This document shows, one piece after another, positions 1 to 5,848 of a stretch of 9,500 nt of DNA (its first letter is position 1; each line of letters opens with the position of its first letter). The notes below the pieces were generated by a model. That model saw only the letters and a program-made list of their open reading frames with translations, ran no database searches and had not been told where the DNA came from. The position numbers were made by a program, and so were the translations under genes. This DNA comes from Fidelibacterota bacterium (lineage in GTDB: Bacteria > Fidelibacterota > UBA2242). The stretch covers positions 1-9,500 of the forward strand of contig JAUSPJ010000096.1 in assembly GCA_030655795.1 (NCBI GenBank), given 5' to 3'.

Positions 1-1
1 G

Positions 2-838
2 CTGATTATTTCCACAATGTTCGGATGTCCGATAAAATGCCTGATCTGCGACGCCCATTCCATCTACCAGGGAAAATTATCGAAAGAGCAGATGCTGGAT
101 CAAATTGATTATCTCATCACAAAACGATTCGGGAGCGGCCCGATACCGGTCCGAAAATTTAAAATTCAATTTGCCCGGATGGGTGAACCGGCGTTGAACG
201 AGGCGGTTCTGGAGGTTTTGAAGGAACTGCCGACTCGTTATTCCGGCCAGGCAATTATTCCGGCGCTTTCGACCATTGCTCCAAAGGGGACGGAACCATT
301 TTTTAAAGAATTACTGGATATAAAGAACGCATCTTACGAAGACGGTCGGTTTCAGTTGCAGTTTTCCATTCATTCCAGCGATGAACGTGTCCGGGATCGT
401 TTAATTCCGGTGCGGAAGTGGACATTTAAACAGATTGCAGATTATGGGGAGCGGTTTATCAGCGGCAATGATCGCAAAGTGACCCTGAATTTCGCCCTGG
501 CAGAAAACATACCGGTGAATCCGGAAATTATCCGGGATTATTTCGACCCGACCCTGTTTTTCTTAAAACTTACACCGGTGAATCCGACCTATTCCGCTTT
601 AAAAAACAATATTGTATCATCGATTAATCCCTGGGAAAATGCCGAACAGCCGGAGTTCATCGATGAGCTGAAAGAGTATGGTTATGATGTTTTATTAAGT
701 ATCGGTGAACCTGAAGAAAACCTGATTGGCAGTAACTGCGGGCAATTTATTCAGAAGCGCATGAACGAAGATCGGGTCATCAAGGGTGCTTATACCTACC
801 CGCCTGCCTGTCGCCTGCCTGTTCATCCTTCGGACTAA
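2..838 (+). CDS. RlmN/Cfr-like radical SAM protein, 5' end outside window
   Basis: This is a radical SAM enzyme of the RlmN/Cfr fold; that family methylates an adenine C2 or C8 in 23S rRNA or tRNA. The reading frame is open to the left edge, so the ATG at 17 is internal and the true start lies upstream. Numbering from the ATG at 17, the cluster motif is C4-x3-C8-x2-C11. A SAM-binding MGEP lies at 55-58, the stretch FSIHSSDERVRDRLIPV (116-132) matches SLHAPND..RDRLMP of RlmN, and TPVNP (186-190) matches IPFNP. NCGQF (240-244) carries C241, the equivalent of the methyl-carrying cysteine (C355 of E. coli RlmN). The second RlmN cysteine (C118), seven residues before the cluster, is Ile here. This makes a plain RlmN call unsafe; it may be a paralogue with another substrate. 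The last dozen or so residues (PPACRLPVHPSD) are encoded by a palindromic repeat that probably replaced the native stop. Confidence 0.8.
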   Translation: MIISTMFGCPIKCLICDAHSIYQGKLSKEQMLDQIDYLITKRFGSGPIPVRKFKIQFARMGEPALNEAVLEVLKELPTRYSGQAIIPALSTIAPKGTEPFFKELLDIKNASYEDGRFQLQFSIHSSDERVRDRLIPVRKWTFKQIADYGERFISGNDRKVTLNFALAENIPVNPEIIRDYFDPTLFFLKLTPVNPTYSALKNNIVSSINPWENAEQPEFIDELKEYGYDVLLSIGEPEENLIGSNCGQFIQKRMNEDRVIKGAYTYPPACRLPVHPSD

Positions 839-884
839 ACCTACGGATAATGGATCGGCAGACAGGGCAGACAGGTCGGGCAGG
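803..884. repeat. Imperfect palindromic repeat between convergent genes
   Basis: The left arm (803-828, CCTGCCTGTCGCCTGCCTG then TTCATCC) is imperfectly complementary to the right arm (852-884, containing GGATCGGCAGACAGGGCAG and ending GTCGGGCAGG). The loop is around 829-851. The CCTGTCTGC core, in reverse complement, is shared with the element inside the sigma-factor stump at 2745-2778, so both look like copies of one dispersed family. The left arm overlaps the end of the RlmN-like gene and supplies its last codons and stop. The folded RNA could limit read-through between the two convergent radical SAM genes, but there is no U-tract, so a terminator function is only inferred. Confidence 0.6.
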
Positions 885-904
885 TTCTGTAAATTCGGTT
901 TGAT

Positions 905-1977
905 TTACGTCGTCTTCAGCAGGGACTTTACCCATTCTCGTTGTACCCAGAGCGCGCAGCCGCCGTTGGGTTCGTCCAGTTTATCCCGGTTTTCGCGGAT
1001 GGTTTTCAGGAACCTGGATTTAAGGGCATCCTTCAGCGGCAGGTCGTGTAGGCTGGCGTCGGAATAGGGCGCGAAGGGACAGGGTTCCAGGCTGCCGTCT
1101 GGCTGCTGCCGGACGTGCACAAAACCACGCCCGGAGGAGAGACAGCCGCCAAACTGTTCCTCATCTCCGGGAAACGCCACAAACAGCGCCGGAAATTCTC
1201 CATCAAACCATAAACACTGCGGGTCTGTTCGGGAGTTAATTCCATATCCTCAGTACCGTCCTGAACGGGAATATAATCGATAAAGAAAAAGAGTTTTGAA
1301 CCGAGTTTGACGAGGGACCTGATGAAATCTTCATTCGTGAGCGTATCGAAAGTCGGCCGGGTCATGGTAAAAGAAATACCGAAGAAGATATTGGTTTTTT
1401 TAATACGCTCAATAATACGGACCAGGTGATCAAAAACACCTTCGCCGCGGCGTTCGTTGGTGTCGCTGCGCATGCCTTCCATGCTGATGATGGGCAGGAC
1501 GTTCTTCTGTTTTTTAAACTCGGCAATGGTGGCCGGATTCAGCGGCATTCCGTTTGTAAAAACGGGAAAAATGATATCCGGGAATTGGGCGGTGATCTCA
1601 AACAGATCCGGCCGAATCAGCGGTTCGCCGCCAGCCAGCAGGATAATGGATACACCCAGATCGTGAGCTTCGCTGATCGCCTCTTTAAGTTTGCCGCTGC
1701 TCATTTCCAGAGTATTTTCACGCTGTTGAGCCAGAGCATAACAGCCCTTGCATTTCAGGTTGCAGCGGTTGGTGACGCTGATAATCATGAAGGGGGGCAC
1801 GTGTACATCTTTCTGCTCCCCGTCCAGGCGGCGTTTTTCGGCTTGTTTCTGCCAGCGAATGCTCTTCAGGATAAATAAAGCCAGCGAAGGTTTCAGAAGA
1901 CTGATTTTCAGGGCGTCACCGACCAGTTGCCGGATGCCCTTATTCATTAAATCTATATAATTTGAGTTTTCCTGCAT
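905..1977 (-). pseudogene. Radical SAM protein with SPASM-like C-terminus, frameshifted
   Basis: This is a radical SAM oxidoreductase or maturase of unknown substrate. From the ATG at 1977, an N-terminal helical stretch is followed by RCNLKCKGCYA with C72, C76 and C79 as the [4Fe-4S] ligands. AGGEPLIRPDL is the usual GGEP SAM-contact motif. The C-terminal region, with FPGDEEQFGGCLSSGRGF, EPCPFAPYSD and NGGCALW, has the cysteines of a SPASM/Twitch-type auxiliary-cluster domain. The N-terminal frame runs to about 1198 and the C-terminal frame takes over there. Adding one base in GAGAATTT (1193-1200 on the minus strand) restores a continuous protein of about 357 residues reading LMEEFPALFVAFPGD. 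The start at 1977 is preferred for GGAAAG just upstream; an in-frame ATG at 1989 is possible, and longer starts would overlap the divergent thioesterase. It is either a recent pseudogene or a base-call error; no slippery heptamer suggests programmed shifting. Confidence 0.8.
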
Positions 1978-2104
1978 TGGTCTTTCCATTTTTTCTGATT
2001 TTAATATACCGGATTCAGATGAAACAGAAGGTGGATAGTTGTCACAGAATTTATTAAACTTACGAAAATGTGATATGAAACAAAATTGCGGAGAATATTC
2101 GGAC

Positions 2105-2578
2105 ATGAAGAAATTAAACAATCCCTTTGCCGATCTGAAAGGCTACAACTGTTTTGTCTGTTCGCCCCATAATGCCGTGGGTCTGCACCTGGATTTCTAC
2201 CTTGATGGCGATGTTATTAAAGCCAGATGGAAACCCGAAGATCAGTACCAGGGCTATCCCAACGTCCTTCACGGCGGTATTCAGGCGACGCTACTGGATG
2301 AGGTGGCCAGCTGGGCGGTTTACGCAGTCGCCGGAACCTGGGGGGTAACATCCAGAATGGAGATACAGTATAAAAAACCAGCGCTGATTGATAAAGGCGA
2401 AATCAGTCTGACCGCGGAGATTATTGAACATAAAAAGCGGATAATGTCCATGCAAACCCGGCTGTATGATGGTGAGGGAACACTCTGTACGGAGGGTATC
2501 GTGGATTACTATGTTTACCCGGAGAATGTAGCCCGGGCGAAGATGCATTATCCCGGAAAAGAGGCTTTTTTAAAATAA
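2105..2578 (+). CDS. PaaI-type hotdog-fold acyl-CoA thioesterase
   Basis: This is a hotdog-fold thioesterase, 157 residues, likely cytosolic and hydrolysing a CoA thioester; the substrate cannot be read from the sequence. It begins with NCFVCSPHNAVGLHLDF (15-31), the CxxC..NP.GL-type opening of this subfamily. YPNVLHGGIQATLLDEVASW (51-70) contains the family signature HGG (56-58) followed by the catalytic-region acidic pair D65-E66. SRMEIQYKKP (83-92) matches the T..L.v.Y.kP strand of PaaI/YbgC-like enzymes. The length is normal for a single hotdog domain that works as a dimer or tetramer. The ATG at 2105 is chosen because GGAG at 2090-2093 sits 11 bases upstream; a TTG at 2039 would add 22 unconserved residues. 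It is divergent from the broken radical SAM gene (127-bp gap between starts). No functional link to its neighbours is obvious. Confidence 0.85.
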   Translation: MKKLNNPFADLKGYNCFVCSPHNAVGLHLDFYLDGDVIKARWKPEDQYQGYPNVLHGGIQATLLDEVASWAVYAVAGTWGVTSRMEIQYKKPALIDKGEISLTAEIIEHKKRIMSMQTRLYDGEGTLCTEGIVDYYVYPENVARAKMHYPGKEAFLK

Positions 2579-2639
2579 TTCAGAAACCCCACACTATTTT
2601 TTTCCCTGGTTCATCGTATAGGGCGGGATGGAAGCAATA

Positions 2640-2801
2640 ATGACCAGAAAGATTTCAGAAAGTTACCGCGAAGAGCATCCCCGGTTGCTGGCGTATATTC
2701 GCAGTAAAGTACGCCGTTTGGAAGATGCGGAAGACATTGCCCAGCCTGTCTGCGTCCGGCGGCTGCCGGACAGGCAGAGATGTGTTTTATCAGGCCCTGA
2801 T
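2640..2801 (+). pseudogene. ECF sigma factor stump, interrupted by a palindromic repeat
   Basis: This is the N-terminal remnant of an extracytoplasmic-function sigma-70 factor. The first segment, MTRKISESYREEHPRLLAYI then RSKVRRLEDAEDIAQ, is region 2.1-2.2 of the family, where AEDIAQDVF is a hallmark. The frame is broken by a 34-bp palindromic insert (2745-2778) lying exactly between the codons for Q and D. In a shifted frame the gene resumes with DVFYQAL (2779-2799). After that, sigma homology ends and a terminator hairpin follows at once, so regions 2.3-4, which are needed for promoter recognition, are gone. An ATG at 2628 would add four residues; ATG 2640 has GGAAG upstream at good spacing. 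It cannot encode a working sigma factor. It lies about 60 bases after the thioesterase gene on the same strand. Confidence 0.75.
2745..2778. repeat. 34-bp palindromic element inserted in the sigma gene
   Basis: The folded arms are TCTGC (2749-2753) plus GTCCGGC (2754-2760), loop GGCT, then GCCGGAC (2765-2771), a two-base AG bulge, and GCAGA (2774-2778). This gives a 12-bp stem. Removing positions 2745-2778 restores the sigma-factor sequence AEDIAQ-DVFYQAL without loss or gain of a residue, which defines the insert boundaries. The length of 34 is not a multiple of three, so the insertion shifts the frame. The core resembles the repeat at 803-884. Confidence 0.7.
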
Positions 2802-2804
2802 ATT

Positions 2805-2829
2805 CCGGGAGTTTACTCCCGGCATTTTT
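2805..2829 (+). terminator. Rho-independent terminator after the sigma remnant
   Basis: A perfect 7-bp GC-rich stem CCGGGAG (2805-2811), loop TTTA, CTCCCGG (2816-2822) is followed by CATTTTT. This is a canonical intrinsic terminator for transcription from the left (thioesterase and sigma remnant). Confidence 0.8.
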
Positions 2830-2842
2830 GTATTCTGGTATC

Positions 2843-2874
2843 AAAAAAAGCCAGCCCGGGGGAGAGCTGACTTT
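2843..2874 (-). terminator. Rho-independent terminator for the PDZ gene
   Basis: On the minus strand, AAAGTCAGCTC (from 2874) pairs with GGGCTGGCTTT with two mismatches, and a run of seven T follows (2849-2843). It sits 30-60 bases after the PDZ gene stop at 2905 and faces the plus-strand terminator at 2805-2829, so the two transcripts end tail to tail. Confidence 0.7.
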
Positions 2875-2904
2875 CTTGTGTGGGTTTGTAAATTCGCAAG
2901 GGAT

Positions 2905-3849
2905 TTACAAGGGTAGTATTATGTCGAATTGTATGCCGATCTCGTTAAATAATTTCTCAAGCGTGTTTTCCATGTTATCAATGATTTGATCAAGATCGAT
3001 TTCCAGGTCCTCTAAGTCAATTTCTAAATCGCCGAAACGGTCAATATTAAAGTCATGATCGAGATGGATTCCGTGCTTGCGAATGTTAATTTCTGAGCGT
3101 TCTTTTGCATCTAACGTGACTTCAACTGTTTGAGTTTTACCTTTACGTACGATTTCTACGGCTACTTTAGCGCCTTTTTTGTAATCCTTCAGTGAGTAGT
3201 AAAGATCCTCAGTAAAATGGATAGCTTCGTCCCCTATTTTTGTGATAACGTCGCCGGACTTCAGACCGGCCTTTTCGGCGGGACTGCCAGCCACAACTTC
3301 GGTTATCACGACGCCTTTATACTCTTCAACCTGGAAATACTCAGCCAGGTCTTTACTCAAATCCTGAACCTGAGCACCCAGATAAGGTCTATCATGGCTA
3401 ATGCGTATTTTTTGTCTGTAAGGCAGGGAATAATGACGTTCGTAGTTTTTCTTTTTACCGATGGCTACTTTTTTATCAATTGTTTTACCATCCCTGAATA
3501 TTTCGAGTTTAACTTTTGATTTGGGGTGTGTGTTTTGAACCATCTCAACCAATTCATCGACATATTGAACACTTTTTCCGTCGTATTTGAGAATAATGTC
3601 ACTTTCTTTCAGATCGGCGTCTTCCGCCGGACTGTTGTCATATACTGCATTGATTAAAATGCCGGTTTGGTCTTTCAGGCCGGCTTCTCTGCGGATTGAG
3701 GGCGTTATTTCGCTGATGCCAACCCCCAGCCAGCCCTGTACCGTTGACTTTGCATAACCGGTTTCATTTGAAAAAATTAATAGCACGCTGCCTAAAATCA
3801 ATGTGAAAAGATATCCGATAATTTTTGGTATGGTAGCGGGATTTTTCAT
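2905..3849 (-). CDS. Secreted or periplasmic protein with two PDZ domains
   Basis: This 314-residue protein probably acts outside the cytoplasm as a peptide-binding or scaffold protein. Residues 8-27 are a hydrophobic signal segment; a plausible signal-peptidase site follows GYA (31-33), or it may remain an N-terminal anchor. Two HtrA/DegP-type PDZ domains follow. PDZ1 is at about 39-130 (WLGVGISEITP; ILINAVYDNSPAEDADLKES). PDZ2 is at about 156-247 (YLGAQVQDL; GVVITEVVAGSPAEKAGLKS). No trypsin-like protease domain or catalytic Ser is present, unlike HtrA. The tail 261-289 is very acidic, with a short internal duplication (DLEIDL twice), and ends in a hydrophobic segment. The start at ATG 3849 is chosen because GGAGG (3859-3855) lies five bases before it; ATG 3852 is too close and TTG 3861 overlaps the ribosome-binding site. 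It is a single-gene unit. PDZ proteins near ECF sigma genes are often envelope-stress parts, but here the sigma gene is dead and on the other strand. Confidence 0.85.
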   Translation of the reverse strand: MKNPATIPKIIGYLFTLILGSVLLIFSNETGYAKSTVQGWLGVGISEITPSIRREAGLKDQTGILINAVYDNSPAEDADLKESDIILKYDGKSVQYVDELVEMVQNTHPKSKVKLEIFRDGKTIDKKVAIGKKKNYERHYSLPYRQKIRISHDRPYLGAQVQDLSKDLAEYFQVEEYKGVVITEVVAGSPAEKAGLKSGDVITKIGDEAIHFTEDLYYSLKDYKKGAKVAVEIVRKGKTQTVEVTLDAKERSEINIRKHGIHLDHDFNIDRFGDLEIDLEDLEIDLDQIIDNMENTLEKLFNEIGIQFDIILPL

Positions 3850-3943
3850 CATTTCCTCCAATTCAAATTTAACGTCACATATACTATGACTGATTCGTAG
3901 CCCGGAAAGTTTTATTTGGAGAAGAAAATAGGATTTTTAATCG

Positions 3944-3973
3944 AAAAAATTCCCCGATGCTTGCGTCGGGGAA
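3944..3973 (-). terminator. Rho-independent terminator facing the CAT-like gene
   Basis: TTCCCCGA (3950-3957) pairs perfectly with TCGGGGAA (3966-3973), with further pairing in the loop side (TGC/GCG). Read on the minus strand, the hairpin is followed by TTTTTT (3949-3944). It would end transcription coming from the acetyltransferase gene 200 bases upstream. The same stem is also a common type of dispersed intergenic repeat, so both roles are possible. Confidence 0.6.
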
Positions 3974-3999
3974 GTTCATTAGATCGTGCATTTTGAAAT

Positions 4000-4047
4000 A
4001 GCCCCCGAATTCTCCAACGGGAGTCCCTGATGGGAAATTCGGGGGTT
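4000..4047. repeat. Perfect three-way-junction (T-shaped) palindrome
   Basis: The outer stem CCCCCGAATT (4002-4011) pairs perfectly with AATTCGGGGG (4036-4045) and extends by G-T and A-T to 4000/4047. The space between holds exactly two small hairpins with no spare base: CTCC-AACG-GGAG (4012-4023) and TCCC-TGAT-GGGA (4024-4035). The result is a stem crowned by two 4-bp arms with tetraloops. There is no T-run on the plus strand, so it is not a simple terminator. Function is unknown; it could be a dispersed repeat, a recombination or transposase target, or an RNA element. Confidence 0.75.
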
Positions 4048-4178
4048 ACTTGTTAAATCTGGTGAAAAGTGAACTGCTTCTCCCGCCGGGATGCTTTTGG
4101 CAAACAGTTTTTTAAAGTAATTTTCTCAACATTATCTTACATCGAACTCACGTTAAAATATTGTTTTTCTGAGAATTA

Positions 4179-4820
4179 TTAAGAAAATAACGTTTCCGGC
4201 GAACGGATAATTTCGCGGAACCTGTTAAAGAACTGCCCGGCATGAAATCCATCCGCCAGAGCATGATGAGCCTGCAGGGAATAGGGAAGTTTCACACTGT
4301 CGCCTTCGTAAATGTATTTACCCCAGGCCAGGCGGGGCGCCGAATCTACGGGATGCATATTGATGGGATGCATGACCCCGGTAAATGATACCCAGGGAAT
4401 GCATGTAATATAAACCCGGTTGTCCTGTGCGGAATCACTCTGGATAAATGGGTTTTCTTTTACGGTCTGGATGGCGTGCGCAGCATTTTCGAAAAATTGA
4501 TGAATATTTTTGTCGAAATCAGCATTGCAGAAGCTGAACTGATCATCCTCTATACTGACTGTAAAAGAGGGGTGAATGATAGCATGTTTTACAACGCTGC
4601 CTTCCCGGATACGGCATCGAAATTCCGGTATATTATTAATCGTTTTCATACTGACGAACAGAATCGTTTTAAACAGCGAAATATTGTGGGCTTTTGTGTA
4701 GTGGAAAGCTTCGCTGATATCGATGCTTGTGCTGATATTGAAATGCGGATAGTCGTAATTTTTAAAAAATTCAAACTGGCGTCGGCGAGGCCAGGTTTCC
4801 AGATTTATTTCACGAATCAT
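4179..4820 (-). CDS. Chloramphenicol acetyltransferase (CatA)-family O-acetyltransferase
   Basis: This is a type-A CAT-family acetyltransferase of 213 residues (classical CAT is about 215-220), expected to be a cytosolic trimer that moves acetyl from acetyl-CoA to a hydroxyl. The active-site motif HHALADGFH (185-193) carries the catalytic His (H186) and the structural Asp (D190), matching HHAVCDGFH. PWVSFTG (142-148) matches PWVSFT of CAT, which includes the oxyanion-stabilising Ser. The opening FEFFKNYDYPHFNIS (16-30) is also typical of the family. The start at ATG 4820 is chosen for AAAGGA upstream and family length; an ORF start at 4877 adds 19 unlike residues. Many chromosomal members of this family do not give chloramphenicol resistance, so the substrate is open. 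The gene is alone and divergent from the etf operon, with no mobile-element hallmarks beside it. Confidence 0.85.
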   Translation of the reverse strand: MIREINLETWPRRRQFEFFKNYDYPHFNISTSIDISEAFHYTKAHNISLFKTILFVSMKTINNIPEFRCRIREGSVVKHAIIHPSFTVSIEDDQFSFCNADFDKNIHQFFENAAHAIQTVKENPFIQSDSAQDNRVYITCIPWVSFTGVMHPINMHPVDSAPRLAWGKYIYEGDSVKLPYSLQAHHALADGFHAGQFFNRFREIIRSPETLFS

Positions 4821-4930
4821 GGTTTGATTTTCCTTTCTGTTTGCTGGGAAATTACTTCGATATCCGAAAAAGTCCAAGTAGTGAATTTGATAAATGTTAT
4901 CAATATGCCTGTTTGATCGCCAGAAATATA

Positions 4931-4958
4931 TTGAAAAAAACCTTTTCTGTGTTAAACT
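4931..4958 (+). promoter_or_regulatory. Candidate sigma-70 promoter of the etf operon
   Basis: TTGAAA (4931-4936, five of six bases of the -35 consensus) is separated by 16 bases from TAAACT (4953-4958, a weak -10). It lies about 35 bases before the etfB start, with an AT-rich leader. This was judged by eye only; an alternative spacing is possible. Confidence 0.35.
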
Positions 4959-4990
4959 AACTGCTTAACGTTTTTGGAATTGGAGGATAG

Positions 4991-5848
4991 ATGAAAAAAA
5001 TAGTAGTTCTGGCAAAACAGGTACCCGATACCGCCAATGTGACCGGCGACGCCATGAAGGAAGATGGCACGGTCAACCGGGCAGCATTGCCGGCGATTTT
5101 TAATCCCGAGGATTTGAATGCCCTTGAAATGGCGCTGACGATTAAAGATAAAATTGCCGGTGAAGTGATCGTCATTAGCATGGGGCCGCCTAAAGCCGTT
5201 GAAATATTAAAACATTCGTTATATATGGGCGCTGACCGCGTCATGCTGATTACCGACCGCAAATTTGCCGCCGCCGATACTCTGGCGACCTCTTATGTGC
5301 TGGCGGAAACCGTTAAAAAAATCGGCAATGTCGATCTGGTGCTCGCCGGACGTCAGGCAATCGATGGTGATACGGCCCAGGTGGGTCCGCAGGTGGCTGA
5401 CAAAATCGGTTTTAACCAGGTCACTTATGTCTCAAATCTGAAAGAATTTACCGATGAATATCTGATTGTTGAACGTGACGGCGAGGTCCAGACTGAGGTG
5501 ATCAAAACCGCTTACCCGGTGTTGTTAACAGTAACAGCTGAAGCCAATACGCCTCGTTATCCCAACTGCCGGAAGATGCTGCATTATTTCCGGGCAGACC
5601 TGAAAGACAATTTCAGAAAGGATGAATTATCGGTTGCCGAAGAAAACGACTGGATTATTCCAACCTGTACCATGGACGATTTGGGCCTGGAGGAGGATCG
5701 CTGTGGTCTGAAAGGCAGCCCGACAAAAGTGCACAAGATCAAGAGCATTATGCTGAAAGGCGGCGACCTGAAAATGTACGGTACTGAAGCAACCGACATT
5801 AAACAGCTGGTCCGGGACATAATGAAAGATTACGTAGAGGTTAATTGA
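4991..5848 (+). CDS. etfB: Electron transfer flavoprotein, beta subunit
   Basis: This is the small subunit of the electron transfer flavoprotein, which with EtfA passes electrons between acyl-CoA dehydrogenases and a quinone reductase or other partner. It has 285 residues, slightly longer than the usual 250-260. It opens with MKKIVVLAKQVPDTA and NPEDLNALEMAL (38-49). The nucleotide-binding signature AGRQAIDGDTAQVGPQVA (119-136) binds AMP or, in bifurcating forms, a second FAD. VTAEANTPRYPNC (181-193) corresponds to VTADINEPRYP, and GLKGSPTKVHKI (239-250) is the conserved near-C-terminal motif. A strong ribosome-binding site, GGAGG at 4982-4986, sits four bases before ATG. It is the first gene of a three-gene operon; its stop TGA shares its A with the ATG of etfA. 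Whether the complex bifurcates electrons cannot be settled by eye. Confidence 0.95.
   Translation: MKKIVVLAKQVPDTANVTGDAMKEDGTVNRAALPAIFNPEDLNALEMALTIKDKIAGEVIVISMGPPKAVEILKHSLYMGADRVMLITDRKFAAADTLATSYVLAETVKKIGNVDLVLAGRQAIDGDTAQVGPQVADKIGFNQVTYVSNLKEFTDEYLIVERDGEVQTEVIKTAYPVLLTVTAEANTPRYPNCRKMLHYFRADLKDNFRKDELSVAEENDWIIPTCTMDDLGLEEDRCGLKGSPTKVHKIKSIMLKGGDLKMYGTEATDIKQLVRDIMKDYVEVN

Larger units (their letters stand above)
3850..4178. other. 329-bp gene-free interval with structured repeats
   Basis: No convincing reading frame on either strand. The left end is the leader of the PDZ gene (minus strand), with a strong ribosome-binding site and AT-rich DNA such as CATAGTATATG that could serve as a promoter -10. 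The middle holds a terminator-like hairpin (3944-3973) and a T-shaped palindrome (4000-4047). The right end is the AT-rich downstream region of the acetyltransferase gene. Confidence 0.6.

Noticed and set aside
1190..1205. Programmed -1 frameshifting in the radical SAM gene
   Set aside because: There is no X-XXY-YYZ slippery heptamer at the junction and no clear downstream pseudoknot; a mutation or sequencing error is simpler.
1426..1878. Long open frame on the plus strand opposite the radical SAM gene
   Set aside because: It is the antisense shadow of the cluster-motif region; the minus strand has clear family motifs and the plus frame has none.
4179..4820. Calling the acetyltransferase a chloramphenicol resistance gene
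   Set aside because: Active-site motifs alone do not define the substrate, and many homologues do not give resistance.
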